Origin: Smithellaceae bacterium
GTDB taxonomy: Bacteria > Desulfobacterota > Syntrophia > Syntrophales > Smithellaceae
Reading direction: 5' to 3'
Assembly: GCA_030690945.1 (NCBI GenBank)
Contig: JAUYFM010000021.1
Location: 1-64,000 of the forward strand
Length of the DNA: 64,000 nt
Shown: in pieces, positions 13,704 to 22,805 of the stretch
Position numbering within the stretch: position 1 is the stretch's first letter
How the letters are laid out: each line of letters starts with the position of its first letter
Made by a program: the position numbers and the translations under genes
The notes under the pieces: model-generated
Seen by the model: the letters and a program-made list of their open reading frames with translations, nothing else
Database searches by the model: none
Told to the model about the DNA's origin: nothing

Positions 13704-14426
13704 ATGACGACTGAAAAACAAAACAAATTATTGGGCATTTGCACATCGCTTATGCTGCACGGCGTGGCGGCGGCCATTTTGATTTTCAGTGTGTCCGGTA
13801 CGGCGATGATGCCACGAGACCCGGGTAAACTTGATTTTGTGTGGGTATCGCTCTCCGCAAAGGATAAAACTTCTTTTTTATCTATCGAAAAAGACACCCG
13901 GCAAAAAACACAACCAACAGCAACCCGGACCGGCCGAACGCCGGAATTGTCGGCAATACAAAATTTCCACGTGGCATCGGAAACAACAACCGCTCAAAGG
14001 TCCGAAGAGAGTTCATACGACAAAACGATGGCTTTTTCCGGGTCTAAAGTAGTCGCCTATGCCGCGGCAGGCAGTCATCACCCTGTTTCCGATGCAGGCC
14101 GGCAGACGGTGGCATCAGGCGAGGCGCCTGTCTTTTCCAACGCCTATCCCCTGTACAGGGAAAATCCGCCGCCCGGTTATCCGGAAATGGCTCGGCAGCA
14201 AGGCTATGAGGGCGTTGTGCTGGTCGCGGCTGAAATTCTGGCGGATGGACGCGTCGGCAAGGCCGTCGTCAGTAAATCATCCGGCTATGCCATTCTGGAT
14301 CAAACCGCGATTAAAGCGGTCATGGCCTGGAAATTTGAACCGGCTAAAAAGTCGGGAATCCCTTATAAAACGTGGGCGGAATTGCCTATCAAATTTCTGC
14401 TAAACAACAATAATTCTCAATCATGA
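13704..14426 (+). CDS. TonB family energy-transducing protein
   Basis: A 240-aa protein with one N-terminal membrane segment (LMLHGVAAAILIFSVSG), a variable, threonine-rich periplasmic middle of about 100 residues rather than a classical Pro-Glu/Lys rod, and a C-terminal TonB domain: PPPGYPEMARQQGYEGVVLV, then ILADGRVGKAVVSKSSGY and AVMAWKFEPAK. It would couple the proton-motive force to outer-membrane receptors. No ExbB/ExbD or receptor gene is nearby, so the partner is unknown. The gene starts 11 nt after metH. Confidence 0.82.
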   Translation: MTTEKQNKLLGICTSLMLHGVAAAILIFSVSGTAMMPRDPGKLDFVWVSLSAKDKTSFLSIEKDTRQKTQPTATRTGRTPELSAIQNFHVASETTTAQRSEESSYDKTMAFSGSKVVAYAAAGSHHPVSDAGRQTVASGEAPVFSNAYPLYRENPPPGYPEMARQQGYEGVVLVAAEILADGRVGKAVVSKSSGYAILDQTAIKAVMAWKFEPAKKSGIPYKTWAELPIKFLLNNNNSQS

Positions 14427-14453
14427 AAAATCTCTACCGGAGGAAATATCAAT

Positions 14454-15044
14454 ATGACCATCTCTAAGAAAAAGGAACGTCTCGGTGAAATCATTCTGGA
14501 ACGTTCCTTCAAATACAGTGACAACCCGCCTTTCACGCTGGCCTCGGGCCGGCAGAGCAATTTTTATTTTAATTGCAAGCCGACCACGCTCGATCCGGAA
14601 GGGATGAACCTGATCGGCGAGATTATTTTTGATATGATCAAGGACGCGCCGGTCACCGCAGCGGGAGGGCTCACGCTGGGCGCCGATCCTATCGCCAACG
14701 CGCTTGCCGTCATTTCCTATCAGCTGGGCCGGCCGGTCAAAGCGTTTGTCGTGCGCAAAGACGTGAAGGATCACGGCACAAAAAGCGCCATCGAGGGCAA
14801 CGTCACGGCCGGAGAAAAAGTGGTGATTATTGACGATGTGATCACAACCGGCGCCTCCACGATTACCGCCATTGAACATGCCCGCAAAGCCGGGCTGATC
14901 ATTGACCGCGTGATTACACTGATTGATCGCGAAGAAGGCGGCAGAGAAAATATTCTTCAGCATGTTGAACACATCCAGTCTGTTCTGACCCGAACTGAAA
15001 TCATGGCGTTGCGCGCGAAAAAAACAGCAGGCCAACCTGGCTAG
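14454..15044 (+). CDS. pyrE: Orotate phosphoribosyltransferase
   Basis: A 196-aa enzyme converting orotate and PRPP to orotidine 5'-phosphate in pyrimidine synthesis. Family marks are an N-terminal FTLASGRQSNFYFNCKPT, AGGLTLGADPIANAL, and the PRPP-binding loop VVIIDDVITTGAS. The lysine-rich flexible catalytic loop appears as VRKDVKDHGTK. A good GGAGG precedes the ATG. It lies 27 nt behind tonB on the same strand, probably cotranscribed. Full length. Confidence 0.93.
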   Translation: MTISKKKERLGEIILERSFKYSDNPPFTLASGRQSNFYFNCKPTTLDPEGMNLIGEIIFDMIKDAPVTAAGGLTLGADPIANALAVISYQLGRPVKAFVVRKDVKDHGTKSAIEGNVTAGEKVVIIDDVITTGASTITAIEHARKAGLIIDRVITLIDREEGGRENILQHVEHIQSVLTRTEIMALRAKKTAGQPG

Positions 15045-15056
15045 AAATATTTTATA

Positions 15057-15159
15057 ATCAACCACCCGCGAGCTCGCTGTCGAGGTATGAAATGAACGTC
15101 ATGATATCGCGAGCAAGCTCGCGGAGAATTAACGCTCGTCCCGCAACAGCGGGATTAAA
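15057..15159 (+). repeat. Dispersed intergenic repeat, copy A
   Basis: About 103 bp containing hairpins CGCGAGCAAGCTCGCG and CCCGCAACAGCGGG. A nearly identical copy lies in the opposite orientation at 40458-40562, also just upstream of a gene start. Non-coding. Confidence 0.85.
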
Positions 15160-15177
15160 TACAAGGAGAATTCTGGA

Positions 15178-18156
15178 ATGCCGCAAGTAAATGTTCCACA
15201 ACCGACCATGCAACCTGGTGATATATTCAGCGGTTTTAAAGTATTGCGAGTAGAAACCATTCCGGCCGTGCGCCTCACCGCCTACGAAATGGAGCATCAA
15301 AAAACCGGCGCGAAAGTTTTGCACCTTCATGCCTTTGACCGGGAAAATTTATACGCGATAGGCTTTCGCACACCGCCTGCGGATTCCACGGGCTTGCCCC
15401 ACATTCTGGAACATTCCGTGCTCGCGGGCTCGGAAAAATATCCACTCAAGGACACCTTCAAAGAGCTGATGCGCTCCACGATGCAGACGTTCATCAATGC
15501 CTTTACCTATCCGGACAAAACCCTTTATCCGGTGGCCAGTCAGATCAAAGCGGATTTTTTTAATCTCGCTCGTGTTTACACAGATCTTGTTTTACACCCC
15601 CGGATGCTCAAAGAAACATTTTTGCAGGAAGGCCATCATCTGGAATTTTCGACACCCGGCGATATCGAAAGCGACCTGATCATCTCCGGTATTGTCTATA
15701 ATGAAATGAAGGGCGCTTACTCGTCGCCTGACTCCCTGATGTACAAAGACATCCAGGAAAAGCTTTATCCCGATACTGTTTATGCGCTGGATTCCGGGGG
15801 CGACCCGGAGGTCATTCCCACGCTCACCTATGAACAATTTCTGGACTTTCACCGGAAATATTATTCGCCGACCAACGCGCGTTTTTTTATCTACGGCGAT
15901 ATTCCGACCGCTGAGCATCTGGAATTCCTGGCCGAAATGCTGGACGGATTTGACCGGGTCGACGTTGACTCATCCATAAAAAGCCAACCGCTTTTTTCCA
16001 AACCAAGGCTAACTTCCGGCACCTATCCCGTGGAAAAGGACGAGTCGCTTTCACGCAAAACGATGGTCAACATCGCCTGGATGCTGGCGGAAAATAAAGA
16101 TTTTGAAACGGCGCTGATGCTGGAAATTATTTCCGGGCTACTGGTGGGCAGCGCGGCCAGCCCATTGCGTCAGGCGCTGATCGATTCAGGCTTGGGTGAA
16201 GATATGTCGCCGGTCAGCGGTATCGAATCCGATATCAAACAACTGATGTTTTGCGCCGGCTTGCGTAATGTGGAGAGCGCCGATGTTCAGAAAATTGAAA
16301 AGCTCATTCTCGATACGCTGCAAAAGATTGTCGCCGAAGGGTTTGACAAAGAATTAATCGAAGGTATTCTCCATCAGGTCGAATTTCACGGCAAGGAAAT
16401 TTCCCGCGGATCTTACCCCTATGGCATTACGCTGATGGGCAGCGTTTTTCAAACCTGGCTCTATGATGGCGATCCCTTCATCGGCCTTGATTTCTCTCGC
16501 GCGATTGAAAAGATTCGCAAGCTCTGGACGGACGATCCGCAAGTGTTCCAGAAAATGACCCAAACGTGGCTGGTGGATAATCAACACCGTCTGCTTGCGG
16601 TGATGGAGCCTGATCCCGGCTTCAGCGAAAAAAGTGAAGCAAAGTTCAAAGAGAAAATGGCTGCTTTGAAAGCCGGTTTTACGAAAGAACAGTTACGGCA
16701 AATCGACGAACAGGCGGCCCGGCTGAAAGCCTTTCAGTCTGAGACGGATTCATCCGAAGCCGAGGCGACTCTGCCTAAATTGAAAATGGAAGACGTTCCC
16801 CGGCAGGTGGAGACCATTCCGACACAGCACAAGACCCTTGCTTCGGTTGCCGCTTTGGAGCAAGACCTGTTCACCAACGGTATTGCCTATGTTGATCTGG
16901 CTTTTGATATTGCCCACGTTCCCGAAGATCTTCAGCTTTACCTGCCGCTCTTGGGAAAAATCATGAGCGGCATGGGCGCGGCGGGCTTCTCTTATGATGA
17001 CATGGCCAAACGCATTGCGCTCAACATGGGCGGATTCGGTTATGACCTGTCTGCCGGTTTTTCCGTGGACGCGACCGACACCTGGCAGAAAATGATCTTT
17101 TCCTTTAAAGCGCTCTATCGCACCTTTCCGGAAGCCATCAATATCGTTTGCGATATAATTTGTTCAGGAGATTTGGATCAAGAAGCAAGAATGCGGGATT
17201 TAATCGCTGAACGAAAAAATAATCTTCAATCCTCCATTGTCCCGTCCGGACATATCTTTGCCAAGCGAGCGGCAGGAGCGGCGCTTACACTGCCGGCTTA
17301 TCGCGATGAACAATGGCATGGCCGGACCCAGTTGCGATTTGTTCAGCAGCAGTCGGGTGACTTCGATAAGTCCAGAAAGAACTTGTGCGAAAAACTGGAA
17401 CAATTAAAAAAAATCATCTTTAGCAAGAATAACCTGACCATCAATATCACCGCCGAGGCCGATGGCTTGAAGCTCGCCTGCGAGCATATCAACCGGCTTC
17501 TGGAAAAACTGCCGGCAGGCCGTCGTACGGACAGGCCGGGCGAGCCTTCGCTTGTGCCCGTCTATGCGGGTATTGCCGTTCCCACGCAGGTATCTTATAT
17601 CGCCTGCGCCATGAAAGCGCCCGCATACAATGACCCGTCCTCCGCGCTTCTGATGCTGGCGTCACGGGAGCTTTCCAACAGTTACCTCTATAAGTATATC
17701 CGTGTTCAGGGCGGCGCTTACGGCGGCATGTCGTCATTCGACGCGACGCTGGGAATTTTCGCGTTTCTGTCCTATCGTGATCCGCATATTAACGAAACGC
17801 TGAACGTCTTTGACGAAGCGCAGAAATTTTATTCCGAAAATGATATGACTGCCGACGATATGGAAAAAGCCATCATCAGCACGCTTAGCGCACTCGATAA
17901 ACCCCTTGATCCGTCAGGCCGCGGTTACGTTGCCCTGATCCGCCATTTTGCCGGCGCAACAGATCCGATGCGTCAGGCCTTCCGGGATCAGATATTTGCC
18001 GCGACGCCGCGAAAAGTAAGGGACACACTGGCAAACTATTTCAAGAAGGCCGCCGGGTCCAAAGCCGTTGCGGTTTATTCGGCACAGGAAAAACTGGATG
18101 AAGCCAACAAGCTTCTGACGGATAAACTGAATCTGGAGAAGTTGGCGGAGGCATAG
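15178..18156 (+). CDS. M16C-family zinc peptidase (presequence-protease-like)
   Basis: A 992-aa protein of the M16C group (PreP/Cym1/HypA type). The inverted zinc motif is visible near residue 80 as GLPHILEHSVLAGS, with the distal glutamate in VYNEMKGAYSSP. Four homologous halves build the closed chamber; the length is normal for the group. It degrades peptides. No signal peptide is seen, so it is probably cytoplasmic. AAGGAG precedes the ATG at 15178, and the repeat copy A ends 18 bp before it. Confidence 0.92.
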   Translation: MPQVNVPQPTMQPGDIFSGFKVLRVETIPAVRLTAYEMEHQKTGAKVLHLHAFDRENLYAIGFRTPPADSTGLPHILEHSVLAGSEKYPLKDTFKELMRSTMQTFINAFTYPDKTLYPVASQIKADFFNLARVYTDLVLHPRMLKETFLQEGHHLEFSTPGDIESDLIISGIVYNEMKGAYSSPDSLMYKDIQEKLYPDTVYALDSGGDPEVIPTLTYEQFLDFHRKYYSPTNARFFIYGDIPTAEHLEFLAEMLDGFDRVDVDSSIKSQPLFSKPRLTSGTYPVEKDESLSRKTMVNIAWMLAENKDFETALMLEIISGLLVGSAASPLRQALIDSGLGEDMSPVSGIESDIKQLMFCAGLRNVESADVQKIEKLILDTLQKIVAEGFDKELIEGILHQVEFHGKEISRGSYPYGITLMGSVFQTWLYDGDPFIGLDFSRAIEKIRKLWTDDPQVFQKMTQTWLVDNQHRLLAVMEPDPGFSEKSEAKFKEKMAALKAGFTKEQLRQIDEQAARLKAFQSETDSSEAEATLPKLKMEDVPRQVETIPTQHKTLASVAALEQDLFTNGIAYVDLAFDIAHVPEDLQLYLPLLGKIMSGMGAAGFSYDDMAKRIALNMGGFGYDLSAGFSVDATDTWQKMIFSFKALYRTFPEAINIVCDIICSGDLDQEARMRDLIAERKNNLQSSIVPSGHIFAKRAAGAALTLPAYRDEQWHGRTQLRFVQQQSGDFDKSRKNLCEKLEQLKKIIFSKNNLTINITAEADGLKLACEHINRLLEKLPAGRRTDRPGEPSLVPVYAGIAVPTQVSYIACAMKAPAYNDPSSALLMLASRELSNSYLYKYIRVQGGAYGGMSSFDATLGIFAFLSYRDPHINETLNVFDEAQKFYSENDMTADDMEKAIISTLSALDKPLDPSGRGYVALIRHFAGATDPMRQAFRDQIFAATPRKVRDTLANYFKKAAGSKAVAVYSAQEKLDEANKLLTDKLNLEKLAEA

Positions 18157-18306
18157 GAAAAAGGCTATAGACTGGAGGCCGAAGGCTATAGGCTGAAGGT
18201 TTATTTTGTTGGCCTTTGGCCTTTTTATCTTTCTGGATGTCGGCCTCCGCCGCCATGACGGTGCGTTTCGCGCCTTTCGCCTTAACCTTCAGTCTTCGGT
18301 CTCGCG

Positions 18307-18339
18307 CCCCCTCGAGTCACCTTTAGGTGAGCAAGGGGG
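18307..18339. repeat. Hairpin with CCCCC/GGGGG stem
   Basis: The inner hairpin TCACCTTTAGGTGA is enclosed by CCCCC and GGGGG. No T-run follows, so this is a structural repeat rather than a clear terminator. A related piece (GGTGACTCGAGGG, AAAGGTCA) occurs in the element at 62114. The surrounding 18157-18360 also holds degenerate repeats of a GGCTATAG/GACTGGAGGC type and no gene. Confidence 0.5.
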
Positions 18340-18370
18340 TCGGTCTATAGCCTATATATGGAGTTTTTCA

Positions 18371-18577
18371 ATGGCGGAAAACAAAAAAGCAGGCACCCTT
18401 ATCAATTGTTTTTTCTGCGAACACTTCTATATTACCCATGAGGCTAAGTTTCCCTATGGCTGTCGCGCGACAGACTTCAAATCCGTTCGTATGCCCGCCG
18501 TAGATGTTTATAACAATTCCGAAATGGACTGTGCGCTTTTTGTCCGCAAGGAAAGAGGCCATCAGCATCACAACTGA
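18371..18577 (+). CDS. Small cysteine-containing protein of unknown function
   Basis: A 68-aa protein with the conserved pattern CFFCEHFYITHEAKFPYGC, then FKSVRMPAVDVYNNSEMDC; four cysteines could bind a metal or cluster. Similar short proteins are common in deltaproteobacteria and are sometimes labelled 'uracil-DNA glycosylase' without evidence. The ATG at 18371 with GGAG upstream is preferred over the earlier tracked start, which would run through the repeat region. Confidence 0.75.
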   Translation: MAENKKAGTLINCFFCEHFYITHEAKFPYGCRATDFKSVRMPAVDVYNNSEMDCALFVRKERGHQHHN

Positions 18578-18625
18578 CCGACGCAAACAACCATGGTCTC
18601 ATCGACTGGAAAGGAGAAAACAAAC

Positions 18626-18934
18626 ATGAACATTTCAGAGTGGCTGGATAAAAAAGAAGCCCAGGGTGTCGATGTGTCCCATATTGTTTTGCCCGCAGAT
18701 CTGGCCAATGAGGAAGAGCCCGACGAAACAATATTTTTTAAGGAAATCCGAATATGCAGTATTCTCTGCGCCGGCAATCATCCGTTTGCCACGGTCGAGC
18801 GATTTGGTCATTGGTATTATGGCCGGGGTCGGGAAAAAGAATCAGGCCCGCACACCACCAAACCGCAGTGGTGGCTGTTCACCAAAGACAAAGACCTCGC
18901 CGTCAGGACAGCCCGGTTGCATATTGAAGAATAG
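18626..18934 (+). CDS. Conserved hypothetical protein
   Basis: A 102-aa soluble, acidic-aromatic protein (start MNISEWLDKKEAQGVDVSHI; core NHPFATVERFGHWYYG). I do not recognise a defined domain. A strong AAAGGAG precedes the ATG at 18626. It lies 48 bp after the cysteine protein and is probably cotranscribed with it. The tryptophan-rich middle (GHWYYGRG, QWWLF) is distinctive. Confidence 0.65.
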   Translation: MNISEWLDKKEAQGVDVSHIVLPADLANEEEPDETIFFKEIRICSILCAGNHPFATVERFGHWYYGRGREKESGPHTTKPQWWLFTKDKDLAVRTARLHIEE

Positions 18935-19024
18935 TCGATATGGCGGGATTATCTATGGCAGATACAAAGCGTGGGTGATATACTGTTAATTATTGACCAG
19001 TATTGCTTTTAGCCTCCTAAGTTC

Positions 19025-19053
19025 TTGACATGCACCTGACGACTTCCTATACT
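19025..19053 (+). promoter_or_regulatory. Promoter of the MFS transporter gene
   Basis: TTGACA (19025-19030), a 17-bp spacer, TATACT (19048-19053). Near-consensus sigma-70 type; the start site is expected about 28 bp before the coding region. Confidence 0.7.
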
Positions 19054-19087
19054 CCGCGAAAAAATACCCTCTTTTCGAATTCACACA

Positions 19088-20377
19088 TTGCATATATTTC
19101 TGAATCTGAAGTGGATTGGAAAAGTGGAGAAGGTTAAAGCAGATTTGGACCAATCAGTCCCCACGAAAGATCAGAAACGCAATTACTGGATACTCGTCCT
19201 CAGTTGCGTCGGGCTGCAAATAACATCTTCCACAATCTACATGGTGCTCCCTGTTTTTTTTCAGAACTATGGGATCAGTAATTCCGGTGTGGGTGTCCTG
19301 ATCAGTGTCGGCACGTTTGGGGGTGTCATCAGCGGCATTATCGCCGGCAAATTCAGTGACAGATATGGCCGCAAGCCTGTCCTGACTGCGGGGGCGTTGC
19401 TCTACGGCATCGTGTTTTTCTTTTTTGCATTTCTCGAAAAAAATTTCACGACATTCCTGATCCTGCGATTTATTGAAGGCTTTGCTTTTTTCATGATTCC
19501 TGTCACGGTCATCACCATTGCCGCCGACACCTTTCCTCCCCTGCAACTGGGGCGGGCCATTGCCCTCTTCAGCGTCAGCAGTGGCATCGGCCAGTTGATC
19601 GGCCCGATCTTTGCCGGGTATTTTGTCGAGGCATCCAACTTCATTGTTTATTTCATTTTCTGCGGAGCATTCAGCCTGATCAGTCTGGGTATTATTTTAT
19701 TTTTTGTAAAGGAAACTCTTGATAAAACCAGGATTCACCAAACTGTCGTGACCGGGAAAAGAGGATTCGGGCAGAGTGTTAAGAATTTTATACTGCAAAC
19801 CAAAAGCCTTGGGATGATTTACTTCATCTTTCTTGCCGCCGTCATCATCTACCGCCTTGGCTACACCATGGTGGACCCGCTTTTCAGTTTATTTTTGAAA
19901 AATGATCTTAACATGAATATGAGCAGCATGAGCTGGATGTTTGCCGTTCGCGCCCTGTGCACTATTGCGTTTGCCCCCATATGCGGATATTATGCCGACA
20001 AAATAGGGCGCAAGCCTACTTTTCTGGCCGGCATCGCCCTCTGCGGAATAACGATGGTTTCTTACACTTTTGCCACATCATTCGGAGCCGTTTTTATGGT
20101 GCGTATCCTGGACAGCATCAGCACGGTCGTTCTCCTAACAGTCATCCGCACTATGATCTCAGACATGGTTAACCCCCGGCAGCGTGGATTTGGACAGGGA
20201 TTGGCCAGCAGCATCAGTCAGGAAAGCAGCACAATCGGCGCGATTTTTGGAGGCATTATTACGGACGCCTTCGGATTCAACGGTGTTTTTATGACCGCGG
20301 CTGCCGGTGCTGCCATCGCTATGTTTATTGTCTATCGCTGGGTTCCGGAACCGGCAAAACACATAGGGCATCTATGA
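19088..20377 (+). CDS. Major facilitator superfamily transporter
   Basis: A 429-aa protein with 12 predicted membrane helices. The MFS loop 2-3 motif is visible as GKFSDRYGRKPVL and repeats in the second half as GYYADKIGRKPTF; the motif-C-like SSGIGQLIGPIFAG suggests a drug-efflux-type antiporter. The substrate is unknown. The tracked start is TTG at 19088; a GTG at 19124 is an alternative, and neither has a strong RBS. Preceded by a good promoter and followed by a dus gene at 40 bp. Confidence 0.87.
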   Translation: MHIFLNLKWIGKVEKVKADLDQSVPTKDQKRNYWILVLSCVGLQITSSTIYMVLPVFFQNYGISNSGVGVLISVGTFGGVISGIIAGKFSDRYGRKPVLTAGALLYGIVFFFFAFLEKNFTTFLILRFIEGFAFFMIPVTVITIAADTFPPLQLGRAIALFSVSSGIGQLIGPIFAGYFVEASNFIVYFIFCGAFSLISLGIILFFVKETLDKTRIHQTVVTGKRGFGQSVKNFILQTKSLGMIYFIFLAAVIIYRLGYTMVDPLFSLFLKNDLNMNMSSMSWMFAVRALCTIAFAPICGYYADKIGRKPTFLAGIALCGITMVSYTFATSFGAVFMVRILDSISTVVLLTVIRTMISDMVNPRQRGFGQGLASSISQESSTIGAIFGGIITDAFGFNGVFMTAAAGAAIAMFIVYRWVPEPAKHIGHL

Positions 20378-20417
20378 ATTGCTTTATAATAACAGCCAAA
20401 GGATTTAGAGACTACCC

Positions 20418-21356
20418 ATGATATACCTCGCACCAATCCAGGGGATAACCGACAGGATTTATCGCAACCTGTTTCCTCTTTATTTTAAGGGAGTTGATAT
20501 GGCTATTGCGCCTTTTATCTCCTCATCGAAGAAAATGAAACCGGTGAATAACCTTCTGCGCGAATTTTATCCTGATAAAAATACGGGGATTCCCACGATA
20601 CCGCAAATTATGAGCTCCGACCCGGATGACTTCACCAAGCTTGCCAATGCGTTATACGATATTGGATGCGGAACGGTAAACTGGAACATCGGCTGTCCGT
20701 TCCCCATGGTTGTGAAAAAGGGTAGAGGGGCGGGTATGCTTTGTCATCCGGCCAGGATCGAATCTTTTCTTGAAAAAACGATGCCTGCACTAAAACCGAA
20801 ATTATCGATAAAGCTCAGGATAGGGTTAACCTATCCTGACGAGGTGTTGCAGCTCATTCCGATTTTCAACCAGTTCTCGCTTACGGAACTGATCATCCAT
20901 CCGAGGACTGGTGTGCAAATGTATGCAGGTGACGTTGACCTCGATATTTTCGAGCAGTGTCTTGGCCTATCGAAACACAGGATTGTCTATAACGGGGACA
21001 TCAATTCTTTTGAGAAACTGGAGATGCTCTCGCTTCGGTTCGGATCAATAGAGCGATGGATGATCGGCAGGGGCCTGCTCGGAAACCCTTTCCTTGCGGA
21101 AAAAATTAAATTCAACACGGAAAAGCCTTATGATGAAAAAATCAAAATCATCAGGATTTTCCATGATCATTTATTCGATGAATATTCTAAAATTTTGTAT
21201 GGTCCCTCGCATATTACCAATAAAATGAAAGAAATCTGGACTTACATGGGAGGCTTTTTCGAAAACGGGGAAAAAATTCGAAAGAAAATAAATAAAACAC
21301 ATCACAGGGATAATTATGTTGATGTGGTAAAAAATGTTTTTGATGAGCTTATTTGA
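20418..21356 (+). CDS. tRNA-dihydrouridine synthase family protein
   Basis: A 312-aa FMN enzyme reducing uridines in tRNA D-loops. Family marks: LAPIQGITDRIYRNLF at the N-terminus, NWNIGCPFPMVVKKGRGAGM with the catalytic cysteine shifted as GCP, SIKLRIGL, IIHPRTGVQMYAG and IGRGLLGNPFL. Length is in the Dus range. The specific subfamily (DusA/B/C) cannot be assigned by eye. The C-terminal helical domain is lysine-rich. Confidence 0.87.
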   Translation: MIYLAPIQGITDRIYRNLFPLYFKGVDMAIAPFISSSKKMKPVNNLLREFYPDKNTGIPTIPQIMSSDPDDFTKLANALYDIGCGTVNWNIGCPFPMVVKKGRGAGMLCHPARIESFLEKTMPALKPKLSIKLRIGLTYPDEVLQLIPIFNQFSLTELIIHPRTGVQMYAGDVDLDIFEQCLGLSKHRIVYNGDINSFEKLEMLSLRFGSIERWMIGRGLLGNPFLAEKIKFNTEKPYDEKIKIIRIFHDHLFDEYSKILYGPSHITNKMKEIWTYMGGFFENGEKIRKKINKTHHRDNYVDVVKNVFDELI

Positions 21357-21419
21357 TTTTTCGAAAATTAAATAGAACTCCCCCAATGCGCAACTTTATT
21401 ATGGAGTAACAAATCCGTT

Positions 21420-21740
21420 TTAAACAATCTTTATTCCCGTTTCTAAAATTTCTTTGACAAAGTAATCACTGTCGTTGAAATCTTCCGGGCGGAACGGCAT
21501 CGGGGAAATATCGCTGTTGATCTGCAATGTAATTTTACGGATTTTGTTTCTGTCTTCAAATCTGTTCCCTGCAAAATCGTTCGAAACAATTGCCAGGTCA
21601 ATATCGCTCCACTCGTCATATTTCCCGCTGGCATAGGAACCGAATAAAATCGCCTGCTGAACATGAATGCCGATATTTTCCAGTTGTGCAATATAGGATT
21701 TGACGGTTTTTTCTATTTTTCGATCTGCTTTTTGAGCCAC
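21420..21740 (-). CDS. MNT-type nucleotidyltransferase antitoxin
   Basis: A 106-aa minimal nucleotidyltransferase with the signature ILFGSYASGKYDEWSDIDLA (GSx-SD-x-D). It pairs with the HEPN gene upstream; in such modules the MNT protein AMPylates and silences the HEPN ribonuclease. The GTG at 21740 is used: AAGGAG lies 8 nt upstream, and the tracked start would run deep into the HEPN frame. It overlaps hepn by 28 nt. Confidence 0.85.
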   Translation of the reverse strand: MAQKADRKIEKTVKSYIAQLENIGIHVQQAILFGSYASGKYDEWSDIDLAIVSNDFAGNRFEDRNKIRKITLQINSDISPMPFRPEDFNDSDYFVKEILETGIKIV

Positions 21741-22099
21741 GCGCGCATCTCCTTTATTCTTCTTAAGTAATCCGTTGCGAATTGTTTGTCGCATTTGCGG
21801 GCAAATTGATTCTTCTCGTCGGGATATCTGCCCTCCATGTTGAAATCGGAAACCTCGCTTAGAAAAACCAATTGTTCATCACTTAAATTCAGACTGGTCG
21901 ATTTGGCAAGTTTTACCAGATCGTGAATTCTAGGCGCAATTTTTTGATGTTCTCTGACATAAATCGCCTTTAAGATTTTTTCCAAAACAAGATGCCCGAT
22001 GAATAAGCACCAGGTGTAATGCCCCTTTTCCAGCATGCTTTCTGCTACCGGCAAATCATTGTCTGATTGTGTAAGCCAATATTCGACCTGTTTTTTCAT
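21713..22099 (-). CDS. HEPN-domain ribonuclease toxin
   Basis: A 128-aa all-helical protein. HEPN features are WLTQSDNDLPVAESMLEKGHY, FIGHLVLEKILKAIYV and a C-terminal basic helix; the R-x4-6-H catalytic motif may be REHQKIAPRIHDL, which is degenerate in spacing. With the downstream MNT gene it forms a HEPN/MNT toxin-antitoxin module. It has its own promoter (22131-22158). Confidence 0.82.
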   Translation of the reverse strand: MKKQVEYWLTQSDNDLPVAESMLEKGHYTWCLFIGHLVLEKILKAIYVREHQKIAPRIHDLVKLAKSTSLNLSDEQLVFLSEVSDFNMEGRYPDEKNQFARKCDKQFATDYLRRIKEMRAWLKKQIEK

Positions 22100-22130
22100 G
22101 ACATCCCTTATTAAAAATTATTGTGTCTTT

Positions 22131-22158
22131 TTAATAACATAGCCGGAATGTTTGTCAA
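22131..22158 (-). promoter_or_regulatory. Promoter of the HEPN/MNT module
   Basis: On the minus strand: TTGACA (22158-22153), a 16-bp spacer, TATTAA (22136-22131), with the ATG 32 bp further on. Confidence 0.55.
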
Positions 22159-22275
22159 GGGAATTGTTGGGCGGAATATTTTCTCGGCAATCATCTGTGT
22201 TATATTTCTTCCACACCCGTCAGCGGGGGACACGCAAAACACTATTTGCCCTAAAAGCCTACAGTCCAATAACCT

Positions 22276-22803
22276 TTAGCCTCCTAAGTACGCTTCCTTC
22301 ACTCTTGGATTCCCCGTTAGGTCCTTGCCGGTGCCGGATAGCACAATACGGCCGGTTTCCAGAACGTAGCCGCGAGAGGCGATGTGCAAGGACATGTTGG
22401 CGTTTTGTTCGACAAGCAAAATGGTTTTCCCTGCGTGATTGATGTCCTGAATGATCTTGAAAATTTCTCTTACCAGAACCGGCGAGAGCCCCATGGAGGG
22501 TTCGTCAAGCAGCAGCATTTGCGCGTCACTCATGAGCGCGCGTCCCACGGCCATGAAACCGGCATGTCCGACGGAGAATTCGCCCATATAGCCGTTGATC
22601 AGATTGAGGCTGACGGTGAGGATGATATTGATGCCCACGTAAATTAAAATCAGTTGCAGATATAAATCCATAAAGCCATAGGTGTCGACAGCAACGCAAA
22701 ACGCGAGTCCCGCGATCATGAAGACAGGCCAGAAGAGTTTGTAACCGGTGAGCATATGCCAGTGTGCAAGCAGGGTATGATATGCGGCTTTGAATGAAGA
22801 CAT
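22276..22803 (-). pseudogene. livM'-'livF in-frame fusion (internal deletion)
   Basis: A 175-codon frame whose first ~87 residues are the N-terminus of a LivM permease (LIYVGINIILTVSLNLINGY, EFSVGHAGFMAVG) and whose remainder is the C-terminal half of a LivF ATPase, starting at RALMSDAQMLLLDEPSMGLS. It keeps Walker B but lacks Walker A and the LSGGEQQ signature. The rest of livM, all of livG and the first half of livF are missing. The junction is at about 22545. Short homology between GFMAVG and the LivF A-I/V-G-R-A-L-M segment may have mediated the deletion. The product cannot be a working ATPase. Confidence 0.9.
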
Positions 22804-22805
22804 AC

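Noticed and set aside
19008-22289. 14-bp match TTTAGCCTCCTAAG at about 19010 and the end of the livF fragment
   Set aside because: Could be a livF tail relic but is too short to separate from chance.
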